Source of the DNA: Halobacterium rubrum
Lineage (GTDB): Archaea > Halobacteriota > Halobacteria > Halobacteriales > Halobacteriaceae
Length of the DNA stretch: 64,000 nucleotides
Direction of reading: 5' to 3'
Assembly: GCF_021729015.1 (NCBI RefSeq)
Contig: NZ_JAJQQZ010000004.1
Location: 186,001 to 250,000 of the forward strand
The notes beneath the pieces are model-generated. The model worked only from the letters and a program-made list of their open reading frames with translations. It was not told the origin of the DNA and did not search any database. Positions 59,136 through 64,000 of this stretch are shown here, in pieces; within the stretch, counting starts at the first letter, position 1, and the number at the start of each line of letters is the position of its first letter. The position numbers and the translations under genes were made by a program.

Positions 59136-59336
59136 TCACTCCACGTACCCGAGTTCGGCGAGCTTCTGGCCGAGTTCGCGGGCCTCTTGCTCGGTGATCT
59201 CGTCGTCGTCCTCCATCTCGCGGACGACCAGGTGTTTCACGAACTCCTTCGGGGAGCCGAAGGGCTCGTCCTCGATGTACTCCTCGACGTCCCGGACGAA
59301 GTCCTTCTTCAGGGAGATGGTGGTGTAGTCGGACAC
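59136..59336 (-). CDS. Small ribbon-helix-helix-like DNA-binding protein
   Basis: 66 aa from the GTG at 59336 (SDYTTISLKKDFVRDVEEYI) then FGSPKEFVKHLVVREMEDDD and EQEARELGQKLAELGYVE. A beta-strand followed by two helices is the RHH/CopG pattern, here long enough for the second helix pair. It may regulate the DUF2061 gene with which it forms a unit. Longer frame from 59360 possible. Confidence 0.7.
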   Translation of the reverse strand: MSDYTTISLKKDFVRDVEEYIEDEPFGSPKEFVKHLVVREMEDDDEITEQEARELGQKLAELGYVE

Positions 59337-59402
59337 GACCCGACCGTCTCGCGCACCCACATTAAGTGTTGTTACATGTAATTACGGCGCGGACGAGGCC
59401 AG

Positions 59403-60371
59403 CTACGGCGTCACGACGAGCTTCCCGAGGAACGAGTCCTCGAGGACCGCTCGCTGGGCCTCGCCGGCCTCCCCGAGGTCGTAGGTCTCGGCGAGCTGGA
59501 TGGACAGCCGGTCGTCGGCCAGCAGGTGGGCGACGCCCCGGAGCGGCACCCGGAGGTCCGGCGTGTTGAACATGCTCATGAACTGGTAGGAGACGTCCTT
59601 CGAGCGCGCCGCGCCGTCGTCCGTGAAGCCGGGGTCCGGGCTGTTCTCACCGATGCCGACCACGCGAGCCCGCTGCGCCGCGACGTCGGCGTCGAACTGG
59701 AGGTAGTCGTCCAGCCGGTGGTCCAGCACCACGTCGACGCCGCCGTCCGAGGCGTCGCGCACGGCGTCCGCGAGGTCGTCGCGGCCGTAGTCGAGGACGG
59801 TGTCGGCGCCCAGCGCCGACACGCTGTCGTGGTACTCGGGGCCGGCCGTCGTGTGGACCTTCGCGCTGACGGCGTCCGCAATCTGGACGGCCGCGTGCCC
59901 GACCCCGCCGGCACCGCCGTGGACGAGCACGTCCTCGGCCGGGTCGAGGCCGGCGTGGTCCACGAGCGCCCGCCACGCCGTCACGGCGACGACCCCCGCC
60001 GCACCGGCCTCGGTCAGGTCGGCGCCGTCGGGCAGGTGGACCGTCCGGTCGGTTGGCACGGTCGCGTACTCGGCGCAGGCACCCTGATAGCCGGCGTTCC
60101 CGATGCCGGTACCGAACACCCGGTCGCCTGCCTCGAAGCCCTCGACGCCGTCCCCGACCGCCGCGACCGTGCCGGCGTAGTCGACCCCGGGCGTGAACGG
60201 GAGGCCGACCGGCTCGTAGGAGCCGTCCCGGAAGTAGGTGTCCACGGGGTTGACGCTCGCCGCCGCCACCTCGACGAGGAGTTCGCCCTCGCCCGGCGTC
60301 GGCCGGTCGACGCCGTCCTCGACTGTCAGTACGTCCGGACCGCCGTGCTCGTGGAGCCTGACTGCGCGCAT
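59403..60371 (-). CDS. NADPH:quinone oxidoreductase-like MDR dehydrogenase
   Basis: 322 aa from the ATG at 60371 (MRAVRLHEHGGPDVLTVEDG). VAAASVNPVDTYFRDGSYEP; no Zn-ligand motifs; LVHGGAGGVGHAAVQIADAV for NADP(H); LGADTVLDYGRDDLADAVRD; C-terminal GEAGEAQRAVLEDSFLGKL. Medium-chain zeta-crystallin/quinone reductase subgroup. The extra 720 residues upstream in the same frame are antisense artefact of the next genes. Confidence 0.88.
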   Translation of the reverse strand: MRAVRLHEHGGPDVLTVEDGVDRPTPGEGELLVEVAAASVNPVDTYFRDGSYEPVGLPFTPGVDYAGTVAAVGDGVEGFEAGDRVFGTGIGNAGYQGACAEYATVPTDRTVHLPDGADLTEAGAAGVVAVTAWRALVDHAGLDPAEDVLVHGGAGGVGHAAVQIADAVSAKVHTTAGPEYHDSVSALGADTVLDYGRDDLADAVRDASDGGVDVVLDHRLDDYLQFDADVAAQRARVVGIGENSPDPGFTDDGAARSKDVSYQFMSMFNTPDLRVPLRGVAHLLADDRLSIQLAETYDLGEAGEAQRAVLEDSFLGKLVVTP

Positions 60372-60506
60372 GTGCGACTCATCACCGTACTGGGGGATAA
60401 GCGTGAGCGTCCCTGCAGCCATCGCCCCCACAGCCTGCTCGTGCGCAGCGAACGTCAGGGTCGCCGCCTGCGGTACAGTTACGGGCCGGCGGGGCGACCG
60501 CCCGGT

Positions 60507-61568
60507 ATGCGCGCGGCAGTCCTGCGGGAGTACGGCGAACCGCTGTCCGTCGAGGACGTGCCAGCCCCGGAGCCGCCCGACCACGGCATCGTCGTCGACG
60601 TCGAGGCCTGTGGCATCTGCCGGAGCGACTGGCACGCCTGGATGGGCCACGGCGAGTGGGCCGACGACCAGGTCGACCCCGGCCAGATTCTCGGCCACGA
60701 GCCGGCCGGCGAAGTCGCCGCCGTCGGGAGAGACGTCGACGCCCTCTCGGTCGGCGACCGGGTGGCCGTCCCGTTCAATCTCGGCGAGGGGTCGTGTCCG
60801 GCGTGCCGGCGCGGCCACGGGAACGTCTGCGAGGACGGCTACGCTCTCGGGTTCGAGCAGACCGCGCAGGGCGCGTTCGCCGAGCAGGTCGCCGTCCCGC
60901 ACGCCGAGTTCAACGTCGCCCAGATTCCGGACGGCGTCGGACTCGACGCCGTCGCCGCGCTGGGCTGCCGGTACGCGACAGCGTTCCACGCGCTCGCGCA
61001 CCGCGCCGACCTCTCCGGCGGCGACTGGGTGGCCGTCCACGGCTGCGGCGGCCTCGGCCTCGCAGCCGTCCAGATTGCGACTGCGCTCGGCGGCAGCGTC
61101 GTCGCGGTCGACGTCCGCGACGACCCCCTCGACCTCGCCGAGCAGGTCGGCGCCGCCGAGACCGTCAGGGCCGACCAGACCGGCGACGTCTCCGGCGCGG
61201 TTCGGGCGCTCACGGACGGCGGCGCACACGTCTCCGTGGACGCCCTCGGGCGCGCGGAGACCTGCCGGAACAGCGTCGACTGCCTGCGAGCCCGCGGCAA
61301 GCACGTCCAGGTCGGCCTGACGACCGAGGCGGAGAAAGGCGAAATCTCGCTGCCCGTCGACGAGATCACGCGCTGGGACGTCTCCGTGCTCGGCTCCCGG
61401 GGGATGCCGCCGTCGCGGTACGACGAACTGCTCCGCCTGGTCGACTCGGGCCGCCTCGACCCCGGCGCGCTCGTCACGCAGCGGGTCGGGCTCGACGACG
61501 TCTCCGACCGCCTCGCCGCGATGACCGACTACGACACCCGGGGCATCGAACTCGCGACGGAGTTCTGA
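60507..61568 (+). CDS. Zinc-dependent alcohol dehydrogenase family protein
   Basis: 353 aa. MRAAVLREYGEPLSVEDVPA; catalytic Zn ligands in ACGICRSDWHAWMGHGEWAD and ILGHEPAGEVAAVG; structural Zn loop CPACRRGHGNVCEDG with three of the four usual Cys and Glu in place of the first; NAD-binding VHGCGGLGLAAVQIATALGG. Family I MDR dehydrogenase for alcohols, aldehydes or sugars; substrate unknown. Divergent from the quinone reductase across about 135 bp. Confidence 0.88.
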   Translation: MRAAVLREYGEPLSVEDVPAPEPPDHGIVVDVEACGICRSDWHAWMGHGEWADDQVDPGQILGHEPAGEVAAVGRDVDALSVGDRVAVPFNLGEGSCPACRRGHGNVCEDGYALGFEQTAQGAFAEQVAVPHAEFNVAQIPDGVGLDAVAALGCRYATAFHALAHRADLSGGDWVAVHGCGGLGLAAVQIATALGGSVVAVDVRDDPLDLAEQVGAAETVRADQTGDVSGAVRALTDGGAHVSVDALGRAETCRNSVDCLRARGKHVQVGLTTEAEKGEISLPVDEITRWDVSVLGSRGMPPSRYDELLRLVDSGRLDPGALVTQRVGLDDVSDRLAAMTDYDTRGIELATEF

Positions 61569-61664
61569 CCGGCACCAGCCGATTCCCGCGGCCGCCCCGA
61601 GACTACCGGGGCCTTGCCGGTTGCTGAACGCATATGCGTGGCTCCACTGTACTCCGAGACGACC

Positions 61665-62675
61665 ATGAGTGACAGCGACGAGACGCCCGTCGACTTCGTG
61701 CAGTTCGGGGACGCGGGCATCCAGACGAGCGAACTCCAGTTCGGCACGTGGCGGTTCGGCAAACGGACCGAGTCCGGCGACCTCGAGATCGGCGAGGACC
61801 GCGCGCACGAACTGCTGGACGCGTACGCCGACGCCGGCGGCCGGTACATCGACACCGCCGACGTGTACGGCGGCGGCGACAGCGAGGAGTGGATTGGCGA
61901 CTGGCTGTCGGACCGCGACCGCGAACGCTACACCATCGCGTCGAAGATCTACTGGCAGATCCGAGAGGGCGACCCGAACAGCCGCGGCACGAACCGGAAG
62001 AACGTCCGCGACCGCATCGACGCGCTGCTCGACCGCCTCGGCACTGACTACGTGGACGTCCTCTACATCCACCGCTGGGACGACGAGACGCCCACACGGG
62101 AGCTGATGAAGACCCTGAACGGCCTCGTCGAGGACGGCAAGGTCCACTACCTCGGCGCGTCGACGCTCCGCCCGAACGCCTGGAAGGTCGCGAAGGCCAA
62201 CGAGATCGCGAAGAAGGAGGGCTGGGAGCCGTTCGCCGCGCTCCAGCCGCGGTACAACCTCGTCGACCGCGAGATCGAGGGAGACTACCTCGAGTTCGCG
62301 CGCGAGGAGGGGCTCGCGGTCTGCCCGTGGAGCCCCCTCGGGCAGGGCTTCCTCACCGGGAAGTACGACCGGGAGGACGGCCTCACCGGCGAGTCGAAAG
62401 CCAGCGACTCCAGCCGCTGGGAGGACAACTACCTCACCGAGGAGAACTTCGACCTCCACGACGAACTCGACGCCGTCGCCGACGAGGTCGACGCTTCGCC
62501 CGCGCAGGTCGCGCTCGCGTGGCTGACCCACCGCGACGGCGTCACCGCGCCCATCGTCGGCGCGCGCACTGTCGATCAGCTCGAGGAGAACCTCGCGGCG
62601 GCCGCCATCGACCTCTCCGACGAACAGGTCCAGCGCCTCACTGAGGCCAAGGGCGGCCCGTACGCCGGACTGTAG
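61665..62675 (+). CDS. Aldo/keto reductase, YhdN/IolS-type
   Basis: 336 aa from the ATG at 61665; the frame upstream does not match the family. Tetrad: IDTADVYGGGDSEEW (Asp/Tyr), IASKIYWQIRE (Lys), VLYIHRWDDE (His). NADP-binding end SRWEDNYLTEENFDL, VALAWLTHRDGVTAPIVGAR. Probably a voltage-gated potassium channel beta/YhdN-like reductase. No operon partner. Confidence 0.88.
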   Translation: MSDSDETPVDFVQFGDAGIQTSELQFGTWRFGKRTESGDLEIGEDRAHELLDAYADAGGRYIDTADVYGGGDSEEWIGDWLSDRDRERYTIASKIYWQIREGDPNSRGTNRKNVRDRIDALLDRLGTDYVDVLYIHRWDDETPTRELMKTLNGLVEDGKVHYLGASTLRPNAWKVAKANEIAKKEGWEPFAALQPRYNLVDREIEGDYLEFAREEGLAVCPWSPLGQGFLTGKYDREDGLTGESKASDSSRWEDNYLTEENFDLHDELDAVADEVDASPAQVALAWLTHRDGVTAPIVGARTVDQLEENLAAAAIDLSDEQVQRLTEAKGGPYAGL

Positions 62676-62717
62676 GTCGGCGGACGACCGTCGAAGAATT
62701 GGCCGGCTGGACGCCGG

Positions 62718-62939
62718 TTACTCGCCGTTCGATTCTCGCGCGAACTCCAGCGACATCGCGAAGCCGTAGTAGGCGACGACGCCGCTGGCGAGCGCGCCGT
62801 AGTAGACGAGGTCGGGCGCGCCGAACCCCCGGAACAGGAGTGTGACGACGGTCACCCACGCGATGGCGAACACGAGGTCGAACAGCATCCCGTCGTGGTG
62901 TTCCGCGACGTGGTCGACCAGGGTGTCGGCGAGGCTCAC
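62718..62939 (-). CDS. Small two-helix membrane protein
   Basis: 73 aa from a GTG at 62939. MLFDLVFAIAWVTVVTLLFR (18-37) and VYYGALASGVVAYYGFAMSL (45-64) are hydrophobic; DHVAEHHDG precedes. It follows the Usp gene on the same strand after 82 bp and could be a partner of the symporter-Usp unit. Confidence 0.65.
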   Translation of the reverse strand: MSLADTLVDHVAEHHDGMLFDLVFAIAWVTVVTLLFRGFGAPDLVYYGALASGVVAYYGFAMSLEFARESNGE

Positions 62940-63020
62940 GGCTGACCGCCTCCACCGTAGCCGTCGGCACCGCGTCGCGTCGTTCCGGTGTGTGTCGTGT
63001 GAGTCATCGGCTGTGGCTGG

Positions 63021-63491
63021 TCACTCGCCGCCGTCGTCCTCGTGGACGTCCACGACGAGCACGGGCAGGCGGGTGCGGCGCAGTACCTTCTCGGCGACGC
63101 TGCCCAGCACCACCCGGGAGAGCCCGGAGCGGCCGTGGCTCCCCATGACGACGATGTCGATGTCGTTGTCCTCGACGAACTTCCGGATGGCCCGCGACGG
63201 CGAGCCCGCGCTCACGTGCTCCTCGACGCGGACGCCGTGTTCGCTGGCGATGGCGGCTACCTGCCCGGTCGCCTCCTCTGCCTCCGCTTTTACTTCCGGC
63301 ATCTCGTCGAGGCGACCCTGTCGGATGCGGTCGACCTGCTCGGTGCCCAGCGTGAGGTTCGTCGCGTCGACGTCCACCACGTAGAGCGCGTGGACCGTCG
63401 CGTCGTACTTCGCCGCGAGGTCGACCGCGCGGTCGACCGCGTTGCGGGCCGCGTCACTGCCGTCCGTCGGAACGAGGATGTTGTCGTACAT
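63021..63491 (-). CDS. Universal stress protein (UspA family), copy 2
   Basis: 156 aa. MYDNILVPTDGSDAARNAVD; ATP-loop VMGSHGRSGLSRVVLGSVAE (G-x2-G-x9-G-S) near 118-137. It starts 6 bp after the sodium:solute symporter stop, the common symporter-UspA pairing in haloarchaea where the Usp may regulate the transporter. Confidence 0.9.
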   Translation of the reverse strand: MYDNILVPTDGSDAARNAVDRAVDLAAKYDATVHALYVVDVDATNLTLGTEQVDRIRQGRLDEMPEVKAEAEEATGQVAAIASEHGVRVEEHVSAGSPSRAIRKFVEDNDIDIVVMGSHGRSGLSRVVLGSVAEKVLRRTRLPVLVVDVHEDDGGE

Positions 63492-63497
63492 TGTCGA

Positions 63498-64000
63498 TCA
63501 GTCGTCTGCCGGCGCGTCGCCACCGCTGCCGTCGGTGACGACGTCTTCGGCGGTCTGTTGCTGGTCCATCGGCTCCGGGCTGTGGCACTGCCGCACCATC
63601 TGCTTGGTCTCCATCGGCGGCTCTGCGGTCGCCAGGGAGACGGCGACAGTCACCGCGAACACGAGCGGGACGGCGACCAGCGCCGACCCGATGGCGGGCA
63701 CCCACTGTGCGAGCGTCGCCGACAGCACGCCGTCGGCGCCCGCGGCCTCGGCGAAGAACCCGTAGGCCGGAACGACCTCGTTGACCATCGGGATGGCCCA
63801 GATGACCAGCCCCGTGGTCATGCCGGCGAGCGCGCCCTGGCGGTTCGTGTTCTCCCACCAGAGTCCGAGGAAGAACATCGGGAAGAGCACGGCGCCCGCC
63901 AGCGAGAACGCGTAGGAGACGAGCGCGGCGATGGGTGCGGCGGGGTCGAGCGCGGCGAGCGTGGTGATGACGCCGAGCGTGACGATGCTCAGCCGGCCGA
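63498..64000 (-). CDS. Sodium:solute symporter family protein, C-terminal part
   Basis: The last 167 residues of a gene running off the right edge; the open frame reaches the window edge without a start. Helices: SYAFSLAGAVLFPMFFLGLW, GMTTGLVIWAIPMV, ALVAVPLVFAVTVAVSLAT, then a charged tail KQMVRQCHSPEPMDQQQTAE. The LWWENTNRQGALAGM loop after a helix is the SSS-family pattern, as in ActP-type acetate/cation symporters. Paired with the UspA gene. Confidence 0.82.
   Translation of the reverse strand, partial: GRLSIVTLGVITTLAALDPAAPIAALVSYAFSLAGAVLFPMFFLGLWWENTNRQGALAGMTTGLVIWAIPMVNEVVPAYGFFAEAAGADGVLSATLAQWVPAIGSALVAVPLVFAVTVAVSLATAEPPMETKQMVRQCHSPEPMDQQQTAEDVVTDGSGGDAPADD

Noticed and set aside
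59403-62531. A 1042-codon open frame on the minus strand covering the two dehydrogenases
   Set aside because: Only the last 322 codons (from 60371) match a family; the upstream part is Arg/Val/Leu-rich antisense of the plus-strand genes, a common artefact of GC-rich codon use.
1-64000. CRISPR array or cas genes
   Set aside because: No run of regularly spaced identical repeats seen; the only repeats are the att-like, D and R families.

Overview
The window is from a haloarchaeon (class Halobacteria, probably Halobacteriaceae; genus not fixed). The evidence is GC-rich DNA, strongly acidic proteins (Asp/Glu-rich, Lys-poor), Tat-type lipoprotein signals, ATGA/GTGA-overlapped operons, archaellins with class III signal peptides, an archaeal GTP cyclohydrolase III, MBF1, AglF/AglJ/AglM glycosylation genes and a tRNA-Trp gene with a long intron. 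Complete ilv and leu genes argue against Halobacterium salinarum, which lacks them.

Region 1 (1-14.0 kb) is a surface-glycan locus. On the minus strand a Wzx-like flippase is followed by an ATGA-coupled series (aglF, two GlmU-like bifunctional enzymes, glmS) and then neuA, neuC and neuB. These would carry fructose-6-phosphate to UDP-GlcNAc and on to a CMP-activated nonulosonic (sialic or legionaminic-type) acid; the phosphoglucosamine mutase step is not here. aglJ and aglM lie on the plus strand nearby.

Region 2 (14-33 kb) is mostly chromosomal housekeeping: small haloarchaeal proteins, OsmC, MBL hydrolase, aldo/keto reductase, FAH hydrolase, a GMC dehydrogenase pair, a Rieske protein, a hisC/AK6/CDP-alcohol transferase/MBF1/tpiA series, dinB with two PIP-like motifs, GTP cyclohydrolase III, Hsp20, a PQQ-type sugar dehydrogenase lipoprotein, one archaellin, and a DUF3006/MBL-lamin-tail pair.

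Region 3 (33-43.2 kb) is the branched-chain amino acid operon leuA, ilvB, ilvN, ilvC, a small acidic ORF, leuC, leuD, leuB, ilvD. leuA is out of frame with its own ATG and Shine-Dalgarno at a GGGGG run. Between leuA and ilvB lies a 25-codon leader ORF rich in Leu/Val/Ile codons. Its stop codon sits in alternative hairpins, and one hairpin arm (CCCCTCC) is the exact complement of the ilvB Shine-Dalgarno GGAGGGG. This is the best candidate here for an undescribed regulatory system.

Region 4 (43.6-53.9 kb) is an AT-richer accessory island ending at tRNA-Trp. Degraded copies of the tRNA 3' flank recur at 43.65, 49.6 and 51.69 kb, suggesting stepwise integration. Cargo includes a glycan-modification operon (formyltransferase, deacetylase, nucleotidyltransferase, nucleotidyltransferase-kinase fusion, HAD phosphatase), a second archaellin, tiny zinc-finger proteins, a repeat family with conserved hairpins, and mobile-element genes next to the tRNA.

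Region 5 (54-64 kb) is chromosomal: guaB with a long hairpin-bearing leader, several small zinc-ribbon proteins, two Usp proteins, two MDR-type dehydrogenases, an aldo/keto reductase and the C-terminal end of a sodium:solute symporter running off the right edge. No CRISPR array, rRNA gene or intact integrase/transposase was seen.
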